NCBI GenBank assembly: GCA_030847615.1
Contig: JAUMIR010000003.1
Coordinates: 63,783,001 to 63,847,000 of the forward strand
DNA from: Gambelia wislizenii
Taxonomy: Eukaryota; Chordata; Lepidosauria; Squamata; Crotaphytidae
Reading direction: 5' to 3'
Length of the DNA: 64,000 nucleotides
The translations under genes were made by a program, and so were the position numbers. Positions 44,331 to 54,984 of this stretch are shown here, in pieces. Numbering within the stretch: the stretch's first letter is position 1; the number at the start of each line of letters is the position of its first letter. Under the pieces are notes generated by a model that worked only from the letters and a program-made list of their open reading frames with translations, did not search any database and was not told the origin of the DNA.

Positions 44331-47299
44331 CTTTACTGAGACCTGGCTGGGAGAGGATAGCTCCATAACTTGGGCGCAGGCCCTCCCAGCTGGGTACTCT
44401 GTCAGTGAGCATGTAAGGGGAAGTGGGCGAGGGGGCGGAGTAGCTCTGATTCATAAAAATAACCTTACCTTGACCAGGATACCTGTCCAGAAAATGGTCC
44501 ACTTTGAGTGTATGTACTTGAGCCTGAAGACCAGGGAGACTTTAGGGATTCTGTTAGTAGAATGTCCACCCCGTTGTCTAACAGACTCCCTAACTGGGCT
44601 GACACAACTGGTCTTAAAGTTGCTGTTGGAGTCGCCCAGACTGTTAGTTCTGGGCGACTTCAACATCCCACTTGAGACCAGCTTGTCAAATCTATCAGGT
44701 GTAGCTCAGGAGTTCATGGAATCCATGACAAACATGGGCCTATCCCAATTGGTCAATGGGCCCACTCATTGGACTTTTTCAGATGAACCTTATATACAGA
44801 AGGAACCGTCGGGAGAGGAACGCAGCTGCTCCGTGGCAGGGGGCAGTTTCTGATGACGCTGTCCCTCTCGTGTTATCCTCCGTGTTCCTTCCGTGTCGCA
44901 TGGAAGGACAAGGCACCACTTTTTATTTATGAAGAACTTCCGTGAATAAACACAGAGGGTAACGCGAGAGGGACGACATTGTCAGAAACTGCCCCCTGCT
45001 GCAGAGCAGCTGCATTCCTCTCCCGACATCTCCTTCCAGATTTAAGGTTTGTCTGAAAAAGTCCGTTGTGTGGGTCATACCCTCGATGCGGTCTTTAGTA
45101 TGGAACAGGAATATCCATGGTCAGAGGTGACTAAAACGACCGCATTGTCATAGATGGATCACTTCCTGATCAAGGCTGAACTCAGAGCCACCATCCATCC
45201 TGTTGGGGGTGGAGGACCTAATAGAATGGTCCACCCTTGAAGGCTAATGGAACCAATTGGATTCAAGAAAGCCTTAGAGGGCTGATTGGTGGTAACGCCG
45301 GTGATTCTGTCAAAGCCTTGGTCAATACCTGGAACACCAACCTTACCAAGGCTATTGACATGATTGCTCCCAAGCGTCCTCTCCAACCCGCTTCAAATTG
45401 CCATCCATGGTATACCGAAGAACTTAGGAAGTTGAAGCGGGTTGGACAATGATTAGAGTGCATCTGGTGAAAAACTCAGGTCTTGTCTGACAAGACTCAT
45501 CATAGGAAATTTCTTTGTTCCTATAGAGAGGCAATATGTGCAGCGAGGAAATCCTTCTCTTCTGTGCGTATTGTGTCTGCAGAGTCTCACCCAGCAGAGC
45601 TGTTTAGGGTGATGAGGGAACTGACACAGGTTCCACCTGTGCAGAACTCATTACTAAACCCGACAACGGCCTCCTGTGATGCATTTAACAACTTCTTTGC
45701 AGATAAAATCTCTCAGATAAGAGCCAATTTGTACACCGGGGTTGGAGCAGATTCAGTTGATGAGATGTCCAGTAACTCCGTTGAGGTTATACTGGATCAG
45801 TTTCAATCTGTAAGTACTGATGATGTGGACAAGCTCCTTGGGAGAGTGAGGAAGACTACCTGCCCTCTTGACCCTTGCCCTTTGTGGCTGGCCATCCAGG
45901 GGGGTGATGGCTTGAGGATGTTCCTCAGGGACATCATTAATGCATCCCTTAGGGAAGGTCACGTTCCATCTTGCTTGAAGGAAGTGGCGGTTAGACGACT
46001 CATATGATGAACTATAGGCCAGTCTCCTTATTACCTTTTTTTTGAGCAAGATGATTAAGAGGGTGGTTGCTCTTCAACCCCAAGCTGTCTTGGAAGAAAC
46101 CGATTATCTAGATCCATTTCAAACTGGCTTTAGGATGGGATTTGGGGGTTGAGATGGCCATGGTTGCCTTAGCTGATGACCTCCACCTGAACATCGACAG
46201 AGGTAATGTGACCTTGTTGGTGTTACTGGATCTCTCAGCGGCTTTTGATACAATAGATCACGACATCTTCTTGGATCGCCTGAGAAGGTTAGGAATTGGA
46301 GGCACTGTGTTGCAGTGGTTCCGCTCCTTCCTCTCGGATACATTCCAGAGGGTGATGCTCAGGGGCAGTTGCTCTGCAAGGAAAGAACTTAATTGTGGCA
46401 TCCCACAAGGCGCCATCCTGTCCCCAATGCTATTCAACATATATATGAAGCTGCTGGGAGAGATCATCTGGAGGCATGGGGTGGGGTGTTATCAGTATGC
46501 TGATGACACCCAGATATATTTCTCCATGACTCGGTCTTTGGCTTTGACTTCAGATGGTGTCTCTTTTCTCAATGATTGTCATAGGGCAGCAGTGGACTGG
46601 ATGAGGAAAAACAAACTGAAGCTTAATCCAGACAAAATGGAGGTTCTCACAGTAGCAGCCCTGAACCCAGGTACTAGGATACAAGCTCCAGTCCTGGATG
46701 GAGTCACACTCTCCTCCAGGGACTGTGTTCGCATTTTGGGGGTACTCCTGGATTTGTTGCTCCAGATGACAAATCAGGTAAACATGATGGTCAGAAGCGC
46801 CTGTTATCAACTTCGGCTGATCCGCCAGCTGCGCTCTTTCCAGGAAGTCGGGGACCTTGAGACCATGGTACATGCTCTGGTAACCTCCCATCTTGATTTC
46901 TATAATGCACTCTACATGGGGCTACCCTTGTGCTTGGTCTGGAAACTTCAACTAGTACAGAATATGGCAGCCAGACTGGTCTCGGGTACATCTAGAAGAG
47001 ACTATATAACACCGATCTTAAGATCACTTCACTGGCTGCTCATTAGTTTCTGGGCCCAGTACAAGGTGTTGGTTATCACCTTTAAAGCCCTAAATGGCTT
47101 GGGTCCAATCTATCTTCAGGATCACCTCCTTCCATATAATCCTCCCCATGCACTCCAGTCCTCTGGGAAGAATCTGCCGCAACTTTTAAAAACTAGGCTC
47201 TCATCGACCTCCTGGAGGACCTCTTCGGCTATTGCTCTCAGATTATGGAATGGCTTGCCGGATGAGATCCATCGCATTACCACCTTAAATAGCTTTTAA
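44331..47299 (+). pseudogene. L2-like ORF2 pseudogene
   Basis: Endonuclease codons FFTETWLGEDSSI, GRGGGVALI and LVLGDFNIPLETS lie before FB5. After it, a mutated GHTLDAVF-type stretch (near 45075) resumes the domain. The linker follows (KTHHRKFLCSYREAICAA at 45490-45545), with frameshifts near 45450 and 46005-46140. The RT is open for 385 codons from 46142: DLSAAFDTIDHDI, GIPQGAILSPMLFNIYMK, and YADD at 46496-46507. A stop comes after LNSF at 47297, where related copies read on. Inactive. Confidence 0.9.
44771..45064. mobile_element. Hairpin element FB5, 294 bp, in a LINE ORF
   Basis: GGACTTTTTCAGATGAACC and GTTTGTCTGAAAAAGTCC form the ends, and the arms pair (for example GGGGGCAGTTTCTGA with TCAGAAACTGCCCCC). 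The apex is TTTATTTATGAAGAACTTCC. It splits the endonuclease codons between a PTH stretch and a GHTLDAVF-like stretch. Flanks ATT and GTT suggest an imperfect 3-bp duplication. Confidence 0.87.
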
Positions 47300-47582
47300 A
47301 AAGCTCTTAAGACGGATCTCTTCCGGCAGACCTTTCCTGAATAGATACCCGGCCATCAGAGAGAAAAAAATCTTATTAGTCCGTTCCATCCACTTTTTAT
47401 TGTGTTGTTTTTAGTATTTTTAGTAATTATTAAGTATGTTTTAAATGGTTAATTATTTAATTGTATTTTAAGGGGTGGGTGGGATAGAGGAGTTTGTATG
47501 TATATTTTAATGATGTAAGTCACCCCGACTGCATTTTGTAGAGGTGTGGTATACAAATCAATCAATCAATCAATCAATCATA

Positions 47583-48459
47583 ACAACAACAACTTCTGGC
47601 TCTGGTCAATTAGGCTTAATAGCGCAAATCTACTTTTTACATTTTCTTTAAATTCTACAGGGATGTTCTTCAGGTTGTATTTTGGCATGATGATTGATTT
47701 AGTGTTCTTCTTTTGCTTTACTCTGATTTTTGATATTAGCAGTTCAGGGTTTGTGCCAAAATCTGCTCCTGGCCTTATTTTCACAGAGAGAATGAAGACT
47801 TTCATCTTCTGCTTCCATTTATATAGTCTATTTGGTTTCTGTATTGACCGTCAGATGATGCCCATGTATACAGACATCTCTTTAGTTGTCTGAAGAATGT
47901 GTTTGCAGTGAATAAACTGTTGGCCTCACAAAATGCAGTCAGTTGCTCTCCTGCTTCATTCCTTGATCCCAGGCCAAATTATTCAGTTTGGTTCTGTTCT
48001 GTTTCCTACTTTTGCATTCCAATCAGCTGTGACTATCAACATGTTCTGTTATGGTGTTTCTTCCTGTTCTCCAGGGTAGAATCTTTCAGTTTCTTCCTCT
48101 TTTGCCTCTGTCGTTGGGGCATAAACTTGGATTATGGTTATATTGGTGGGTTTTCCCTGAAGTCTTATTGATACTATTTGGTCAGACTTTGCATTCTATC
48201 CCTGGCTGCTTTTGTTACATCTCTCCTCACTATTAATGCCACCCCATTTCTTCTTAGATTTTTATTTCCTAAGGGGAAAAAACCCTTTGTAATTATCTGA
48301 CTCAAATTGTCCCATTCTTGTCCACTTTAGCTCACTTACTCCAAGCAATGTTTATACATTCCATGTCATGTTTAACTATGTCTAGCTTCCCCAATGCATG
48401 GTTCTCATATTCCATGTTCCTATAATATGTGCTGTGCAGCTTTGGACTCTCCTTTTGTA
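47583..48459 (-). pseudogene. BovB endonuclease-domain remnant
   Basis: Read on the minus strand from 48440: a GTWN motif that starts the APE-like endonuclease, a GVALIV-like stretch (here disrupted), TNITIIQVYAPTTEAKEEE, and TADWNAKVGNRTEPNNLAWDQG with the D-W-N catalytic-loop pattern. It then runs through IRPGADFGTNPELLISKIRVK to ALLSLIDQ, where the L2-like insertion cuts it. Stops and frameshifts break it. The fold class (nicking of target DNA to prime reverse transcription) is inferred from the family. Confidence 0.82.
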
Positions 48460-48594
48460 TTTTGTTTTAAAGTATGTTTTAATTCCTGGTTTATTTAATT
48501 GTATTTTAAGGGGAGGTGGGAGTGGGGGTCCGGGATGTATATTTTAATTGTTGTAAGCCACCGCGATTGTGTTTCGTAGAGGGGCGGGAGATAA

Positions 48595-48627
<33 letters not shown>
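48460..48627 (+). mobile_element. L2-like LINE 3' end only, in BovB
   Basis: GTATGTTTTAATTCCTGG, AAGGGGAGGTGGGAG, then GTAAGCCACCGCGATTGTG and AGGGGCGGGAGATAA, and an (ATT)n tail at about 48596-48627. It matches the 3' end of the copy at 56104. Severe 5' truncation to about 165 bp. Confidence 0.85.
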
Positions 48628-49032
48628 TTACCTCTGATCACATCAACAGTTGACCATCCTTTTGACTTGAATCCAGTTGAGTCATTAGCCACAGCACTAC
48701 TTGTAGTTGTCATTTGCTGTACTCCAGTAGCTCATTGAATGCATTCCAACCTGGGAGTTCTCATCTTTTGGCACTATCTCTTTTTTCATTTCAGATTGTC
48801 TCATCATAGAGTTTTCCTGGTAAAAAACATCTGGAAGTGGTTTACTGGTGCCTCTTTCTGAACAACACTAACAAATGTTTGCTTCGGGGCCACTGCCATT
48901 GTCTCCGAGAGATCCTCCACCCCACACTATTGCTGCTGCCACTGTTAGCTGTGTCCCCTGCTAAATAAGGAGGAAGTATTCTGATTGAGTATGCAAAATA
49001 CTTAAATGTTTTTAGTAGCTATTCTACTAGTA

Positions 49033-49387
49033 CAGTAAGACCCCATTATCCATGTGATTGCTTTCCGCGGTTTCAGTTACCTGTGGTCGCCACTACCAGA
49101 AGTGTTTGGGGGCATCTCTCAGTCCTCAGCATGATTTTATAGTAGTTCTAGGGCTGGAGGTTGACCTCCTGCCTTCTCCTTGTTGTGCAAGTATCTGCTG
49201 AAGAAGCAATGAGAGGATAGATTGGAGTGGATAAGTTCCCTCGCCCTCTGCAGGACAGAAGATGAATTGGGGGGCCTTTAAAATATAGGCCCATTTAAAA
49301 TATTGGGTTTGGTACTATCCATGGTTTCAGGCATCCACGGAGAATCTTGGAACATATTCCCATAGATATGGGGATATGCAGATACTG
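49033..49387. mobile_element. Tigger/pogo-type MITE P6
   Basis: CAGTAAGACCCCATTATCC at the left and GGGATATGCAGATACTG at the right, TA on both sides (49031-49032, 49388-49389). Inside are CTATCCATGGTTTCAGGC and other phrases typical of Tigger MITEs. Confidence 0.72.
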
Positions 49388-49389
49388 TA

Positions 49390-50111
49390 TATGGAACCAG
49401 TGCCTTGAGGAGCACATTGTCATAATGCTAAATTTTGCTTTTTGATGTTTTCCAACTGGTAAGAAATTCCATGGGCAGTGCTAACTTTGGAGGAGAGAAT
49501 ATATAACACTAGCTGGACTCAGTGTAGCATACACCATTTAAAAACTCCCCCCAAAACGCCCGGTAGACTTCACAACAATCCAGTGCCTTTCTATATTTAA
49601 TAGCAGTCAGGGACATCATTTGTCTTTGACATTAGATTAATTTAAAGAAAAGATTAGATGATTACATTCACAGCAGACAGGTTTCTCAATAGCCACATGG
49701 CATGGATGATGGTTGGAACTATAGAGGATGAAGAAATATGTCTAATTCTTTTCCATGTCATCTTTGCTTGTGTGAATCCCTGAGTCCATTGGACTCCATC
49801 ATTTGCACATGAATCTAGAAAAATGTTTAAATTTGCACAAATGTTTTTAATAACCGTATTTAAAATATTTCAGAATCTACATGGGGATATTGTCTTCATT
49901 AACATATATTTCATACAAAGCAATTTTTTTTTTTTTTGGATGAGAGGGTTCAGAAGAATGCTCTCACATTTGGAAAGTAATAAATTGAGATTGGTTCCAG
50001 GGTTGGTACAGATTTTGTGCTAGTTTGAAGGTGCTGAGATGAGCAGCTGAGAGCCTGGAGGGCTCTTTGCAGCATGAGACCCTGGCACCCCTCCCTCTGA
50101 AGCCTCATTGC
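49390..50111. other. No recognised feature
   Basis: Apparently unique DNA with a T run at about 49924-49938. No gene recognised. Confidence 0.5.
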
Positions 50112-50114
50112 TAG

Positions 50115-51513
50115 GGTGCCAGTTACACAGCAGTTTTTGTCACGGGGCATACCGGGACTTCCTGATCCCATATTCGTCCTGCGCTGTTTACACGATTTTT
50201 GTCCCTCTTATGGAAATCCTGAAAGATCCCGTGATTCATATTTACATGGCATCAGGTCCTGTATTTTTTCATTTATCCCGCACTCTTATATCCCATGCTT
50301 TTGCTGTTTACACATGTTTAGCGTACCGGGATTTTTTTTTTTTTGGCTGTCAATCAAGGATGCGATTACTCGTGTTTTCACAACCTCGGTGATGGATGTA
50401 CTTCCTTTAGAGTTCCACGCCACGAGCGATGCTATTGGCTGGCTGGGGGGGGGAGAGATCAGGGGGCAGAGGCTTGCGTTTGACCTGTCTCTTTAAAATG
50501 TTAACCCTTTAAGCAGGGGCAGCTGTGGAGTGATGGTTTCAAGCCAGTGACACACAAAGCATTTTGAAAGACCCAGACGCTGGCATTTTTTAATTTTTTA
50601 CTGTGCCTTGAGGGAGGAGGATGAATGAATGTGTGATCTTTCGCTCAGACGCTGGCACAAACCTTCGTGCAACTGGAAGGAGGCAGGAACGATCAGGGTT
50701 AAACCCTGTGCTTTCCTTTTGAAATCAAGCCAAGTGGGGGGGGGGAGGTGGAAGAGGCTTGCGATTGCCCTTGTCTCTTTAAAATGTTAACCCTTAAAGC
50801 AGAGGCAGCTGTGGAGTGAAGATTTCTATCCAGTGCAGGCGGATAGGCATTTTAACAGACCCAGATGCTGGCATTTTATACTGTGCCTTGTGGGGTGTGT
50901 TTGAATGAAAGTGTGTTCATTCTCTTAGGCGCTGGCATTTTTTACTGTGCCTTTTGTGGGGGGTGATGAATGTTTGATTATCCATTCAGACCCAGGGAGG
51001 AGATCAAGGCAGGGGATGATTAGGTGACCCTCTGCCCACCACAATCTCTTTGTAACATGCAGTTGAGGAAGAGGTTAAAGCTGAAGGGTTTGCAGTGTAG
51101 AAATCCATTTTAAAAGGTGGTTTAGTACACACACACACAAACACACACCCCCAAACCTTCGTGCAGCTGGAAGGGATGCCTTTGTTTTCGGCTGGTGAGG
51201 CTGGATCTGTTGAACGGGTGACTGACCCCTCCTTTTCTGGTCGCTGCTTCCTGAGCCTGCCCCCAGTCACCATTTCCGGTCATCACCTAGTACCAAGATA
51301 ACTTGTCCTGGGCTGTTTACATTTCCGATTTTCCGAATCCTCCAGTGACTTTTTTAAAAACTGGCACAAACCACGGGACTGGAAGTCCTGCAGGTTGAGG
51401 GATAAAAGGTGGCCCCCCCTTCCGAAAATCACGTGTCCAACCCGATGTATGTGTAAACAACCAGGGTTCGACATGAATTCTTCCCACTACATTTTCAATG
51501 TGTAAACGGCACC
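50115..51513. mobile_element. TIR element V, about 1.4 kb, with TAG duplication
   Basis: GGTGCCAGTTACACAGCAG at the left and ATGTGTAAACGGCACC at the right are inverted, with TAG (CTAG) on both sides (50112-50114, 51514-51516). TGTTTACAC-type motifs are repeated inside the left end (near 50187 and 50304) and in complement near the right end (51453, 51501). The middle holds an imperfect tandem duplication (about 50510-50650 and 50798-50930; AGGCAGCTGTGGAGTGA and GACCCAGATGCTGGCATTTT-like units). The base composition is richer in G+C than the flanks. No transposase frame was recognised. A 3-bp TAG target fits PIF/Harbinger but is not proof. Confidence 0.75.
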
Positions 51514-51546
51514 TAGGTCTTATAGGAAGTCTCTGGGAATTGCTAG

Positions 51547-51610
51547 GCTTCTTCAGGGACTCTTTCACATTACCCAATTTTAGCCCTATGATTCCACTTT
51601 AACTGCTTTG
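51547..51610. repeat. hAT-type MITE fragment
   Basis: GGGACTCTTTCACATTACCC and CCTATGATTCCACTTTAACT match the left arm of the MITE at 62213 and of the fragment near 53815. Confidence 0.45.
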
Positions 51611-51709
51611 GTTGCGGGAAAGCAAGTCTCAGGGCGAGTAGCACTGGAAGAGGAACATTTATTTTTGTGTGAGAGGTGGCTGTAAACCTGGGCACCCATC
51701 TCTCCTTTC

Positions 51710-51822
51710 CAGCTACAGATGCAGGCGAAATGTCAGAAAGAAACTCTTCCAGAACACAGCCTCACAGCCTGGAAAAAAACCATGGAAAACCTATGGATGC
51801 CAGCCATGAAAGCCTTCGATTT
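51710..51822 (+). repeat. Short interspersed repeat R, copy 2
   Basis: CTACAGATGCAGGCGAAATG, AGAACACAGCCTCACAGCC, ACCTATGGATGCCAGCCATG and GAAAGCCTTCGA. The longest forward copy of the repeat at 190-272. Confidence 0.65.
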
Positions 51823-51831
51823 TCACACTGA

Positions 51832-52225
51832 ACATCATCCAGTGGGTTTCCATGGCTGAGCAGGGATTCATACCCTGGTCTCCCAGTGTCTGAGCCCTGG
51901 TTGCGCAGTGGTTAAATGCCAGTACTGCAAGCCACCACATTGCAAGTTCGATTCCAGAGGGCTCCAAGGTTCACTCAGCCTTCCATCCTTTCGTAGGTCG
52001 GTAAATTGAGTACCCAGCTTGTGGGAGGCAATTAGCTAACACACATGGAAAGAAACTGTTTAATGCAGTGTAGATGTGTAAAGTGCTATTGCTTAAAACA
52101 ATTTGTAAGCCGCTCTGATAGCCTTGTGGCTGAAGAGCAGGGTATAACTAACTAACTAACTAACTAAATAAAAATAAAAATAAATAAAAAACAACACTCA
52201 AACCATTATATCACACTGGCTCTCT
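51832..52225 (-). mobile_element. SINE S1 (minus) split by SINE S2
   Basis: S1 in complement occupies about 51832-51890 (GTGGGTTTCCATGGCTGAG, CCTGGTCTCCCAG) and resumes at 52193-52225 (ACACTCAAACCATTATATCA, CACTGGCTCTC). The intervening 300 bp is SINE S2. Confidence 0.8.
51891..52191 (+). mobile_element. tRNA-derived SINE family S2, full-length-like
   Basis: tRNA-like head GCCCTGGTTGCGCAGTGG (A box) and AAGTTCGATTCCAGAGGG (B box). The body includes GTCGGTAAATTGAGTACCC, and the tail is a stem-forming GCTCTGATAGCC...GGCTGAAGAGC followed by (ACTA)n and (AAATA)n. The tail design, a GTAAGCCGC motif then a stem and an ATAA-type repeat, resembles the 3' end of the L2-like LINE at 58230. Confidence 0.82.
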
Positions 52226-53084
52226 AGCATGTACTGTACATAACCTGTGGTTAATATTAGTAAACAATTGCACACAAAGGTGGACAAATATGATGTGTTT
52301 TGCTGTTAACTTCTCCTTCCTCTTATTTTGACATGGGAGTGTTCTTTTTCTGGAGCAAGACATGTTTATACATTACTAATAGCATGATGTTGGTCAAAAA
52401 CTGAATTTCCAGTTCTTCACAATTTCTGTGACAGCTTGAACTCATGATATACAGTGATAAATCACCTCTTGTCTAATGAAATATATGTGAGTTCAAGTTA
52501 TGTCTGAATTTTTTTTTGCATTTTCATTCATTATATAAGATCATTTTGAGGGCATGCCCTTTTTAATGAAATGCACATTGTCTTAGAAATTAAGCAGTTG
52601 TGTATTTTACTCAGCGCACATTCAATTGTACTAAATGAGGTTTTCTCCCCTAACCCAAGCCATTATGAAATGTTTTCATTACAGCCCTAGTAGTGAGGTG
52701 TGGGTCACCGTGGGCACCTTTATTATAAATGTAGAGACTGGGCCTAGCATGGACCTAGATCTAGGCATCATACAACTACCCTCCCAACCAATGAAACTAC
52801 TTCTCCTAGCCTGCCTGCTGGTTGAATATGGAATTCCAGAAATGAGATTCCACACAGATGGGAACAACAGCATGGATCCTCTGCCACCTGGGAGTAAGGC
52901 AGGCCCAACCACAAGCTGGGCCTGACTTCTGATGCCCACACCCCCAAGGTCCCTTAAGAGAACATCCAGCTGGATATTATGGACACAAAGGCTCCATTAC
53001 CCTCAAACTGGATTCAGACCCATGGAAAACTGCTCAAAGCTGTGACAAAGAAGCATTAAAGGGTACAGGTGCATCATGTTGTTG
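52226..53084. other. No recognised feature
   Basis: Apparently unique DNA. Overlapping frames on both strands near 52640-52940 have no recognisable domain. Confidence 0.45.
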
Positions 53085-53303
53085 TTGTTTGTCTTCAAGT
53101 CATTTCCGATTTATGGAGACAGTAAGACGAACTTATCATGGGGGTTTCTTGGCAAGATTTGTTCAGAGAAGGTTTGCATTTGCCTTCCTCTGAGGCTGAG
53201 ATAATGTGACTTACCCAAGGTTACCAAGTGGGTTTCCATGGCCAAGCAGGGAGTCAAAACCTTGTCTCCAGAGCCATTGTCCACTACACCATGCTGGCTC
53301 TCA
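53085..53303 (-). mobile_element. tRNA-derived SINE S1, minus
   Basis: GTTGTTGTTTGTCTTCAAGT (end), GGTTTGCATTTGCCTTCCTC (body) and CACTACACCATGCTGGCTC (head), all in complement. Nearly full length. Confidence 0.87.
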
Positions 53304-53319
53304 CAGGAATATCATACCC

Positions 53320-53530
53320 CCCAATATTTCACAGATGAAAAACCAGGACGTGTGGCCGAGCTATATTACAATGTGGTCAAAGGGGTGTGGCCAGATGGGA
53401 GAAGCTGCCTGGCCAGCTGCTGGTTGTGGAGAAGGAAAGAGGGGACGGCTCTTCGCTGCTCCTTCTCTCGCCTTCTCGCTGCTCCTTCTCTCATGCCTGT
53501 CCCATAGCTTCCAAAGCCCACTGACATAAA
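53320..53530 (+). repeat. Repeat family B, copy with inverted partner at 54715
   Basis: ATATTTCACAGATGAAAAAC, GGACGTGTGGCCGAGC, and an end GCTCCTTCTCTCATGCCTGT...AAAGCCCACTGACAT. The complement of the latter appears at 54720-54770 (CAGTGGACTTTGGAAGG, GGCATGAGAGAAGGAGCAG). Family unknown. Confidence 0.5.
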
Positions 53531-53984
53531 GCTCGTCAGATAACACCATGGGAACAAAGTGATGCTGCTGCGTATTGGGTATAATGTATAGTTATGAGCA
53601 TTATTTCTTCTTGTTTAGATGAGCACTGATTTTCTTTGAGCAAACAAAACATGGGAGGCTGTTTGTATGACATGCAAGTCTTAAAATTTGACAGCTTCTG
53701 CACTATACTGAGCAGGAAATGAAGGGAAAGAGGGAAATGTTACTAGTTGGTGGGAAGGCCTCATTATCTTTATGCCCACTCCCCATCTTGGTAGACATAT
53801 GTCTCAGGCCTCTTTCACACTACTCAAATTCTAGCACTTCAATAACACTTTAACTGCCATGTTTGCATCCTGTGCAATCCTGGGCCTTGTAGTTTTATAA
53901 GATATATTTGGCAGTCCCAATCCTCCTTAGAATTGAATAGAAAAACTATGGGAGGAAGGACTGTATTGCCAATCTTTTTACACA
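53531..53984. other. Unique DNA plus one MITE half
   Basis: Only a MITE half near 53812-53920 (CTCTTTCACACTACTCAAAT, GGGCCTTGTAGTTTTATAAG) was recognised. Confidence 0.45.
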
Positions 53985-54712
53985 GGCAGCTGACTGAAAG
54001 ATTTAAGATGAATGAGAAATTGAATGGAATAGAGAAAGAAGAGTCGGACTCTGGGAAGTTAATAAGGTATTAAAATAATCATCTTATATCAAAGTTATAT
54101 GGATTCTTGTTGAAACTGGAAATGGAGAATGAAATAGTTAAGAACTATATAATTAAATGGGCCCAAGGCATCCATCTGCCAATCCACTTAGAAGATTGGA
54201 AAATACATGGAAACGAAGACATGGAAATGGAGATTTGGAAAATAGATGGAAATGAAGACTCTTAGCTATGGTGTGAAGGTTAACTACTACAAGACACAAT
54301 TTCGGAGGTATTTAATGCCCGAAAAAATAGTAAACATATATAAGAATACAGACAACAAATGTTGGAAATGTTCAGGGGGAAAAAAGGAGCACTATGTGGT
54401 GGGAATGTAAGGAAGCTAAGATATATTGGAAACAGATACATTTCTTGCTAAATTAAAATATTAAACATAAATATAAAAATGGAACCAAAAATGTATCACT
54501 TGGGAATTACAGAAGAAGAAATAGAGAGAAGATATGGAAAAGTATTATTCTACAGGATACTCTCTCTCTTTCTGGCTTTTCTTCGCAAACGAAGATTCAG
54601 GAAGGACTCATCCCGCGCTTTCTGCAAGAAACATATACATGAAAAAATGGAAATTAAAGAACACTCCACATACTCTGGAATGGTTGCTCAAACTGTAGGA
54701 ATTTATGGCAAA
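53985..54712 (+). mobile_element. L1 LINE fragment, split by a 65-bp LINE tail
   Basis: L1 ORF2 C-terminal codons in several frames: KLYGFLLKLEMENEIVKNYI, KWAQGIHLPIHLEDWK, then MEPKMYHLGITEEEIERRYG up to about 54556. After the 54560-54627 insertion it goes on as MEIKEHSTYSGMVAQT, which resembles the L1 order KNTPTLEEWL. Many indels. The 3' UTR is missing. Confidence 0.85.
54560..54627 (-). mobile_element. LINE family Z, 3'-terminal 65 bp (copy Z4)
   Basis: (CT)n, then GGCTTTTCTTCGCAAACGAAG with the hairpin at 54581-54594, then GACTCATCCCGCGCTTTCTG. This is only the last ~65 bp of family Z, placed inside L1. It is among the shortest LINE insertions one can identify. Confidence 0.85.
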
Positions 54713-54714
54713 TG

Positions 54715-54905
54715 TCAGCTTGATATCAGTGGACTTTGGAAGGTGCAGGACAGGCATGAGAGAAGGAGCAGCCCAGCCCAGGAAGGCAAGATGAAGCTGG
54801 AGCAGTGAAAAGCCACACCCTTCTTCCTTCTCTGCAGCCAGCAGCTGGCCAGGTGGCTTCCCCTGTCCTTTTAATCGCAACCAGAATCAGAGGCTGCTGC
54901 CTCTG
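54715..54905 (-). repeat. Repeat family B, inverted copy
   Basis: Shares GGACAGGCATGAGAGAAGG with the complement of 53475-53505. The following CAGCCAGCAGCTGGCCAGG echoes GCCTGGCCAGCTGCTGG at 53408. Confidence 0.5.
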
Positions 54906-54984
54906 GCAGGATGGGTGAAGGGCTGGTGGCTCTCTTCCCTCTTCCTCACAGTGGCCATCCTCATCGTTGCCTCCAGATGCTGGT

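Larger units (their letters stand above)
44331..47582 (+). mobile_element. L2-like LINE with endonuclease and RT, split by hairpin FB5
   Basis: About 3.25 kb inserted in BovB. It includes the second half of the endonuclease region, the linker, the RT and a 3' UTR that ends near TGTAGAGGTGTGGTATACAA and an (AATC)n tail (about 47556-47580). Short CTTCT is shared at both edges, so any target duplication is short. FB5 interrupts it at 44771-45064. Clade placement in CR1/L2 is from motif character, not from a tree. Confidence 0.87.
42985..48900 (-). mobile_element. BovB/RTE LINE, fragmented by three insertions
   Basis: Minus-strand BovB lies in four pieces: about 48628-48900 (5' region), 47583-48459 (endonuclease), 43933-44330 (linker to RT) and 42985-43383 (RT start plus C-terminus). 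The gaps are three plus-strand LINE copies: 48460-48627, 44331-47582 and 43384-43932. Protein motifs such as GTWNMRTMHWGKLD, IRPGADFGT and a WKTKQWSTN-to-IYIPVPKKG stretch match the BovB family. Most of the RT is deleted near 43095-43105, where the fingers region abuts the C-terminal end. The outer 5' limit is approximate. Confidence 0.85.

Noticed and set aside
52635..52939. Overlapping frames as host coding exon
   Set aside because: Frames are open on both strands, with no domain, and no flanking splice signals could be assigned with confidence.
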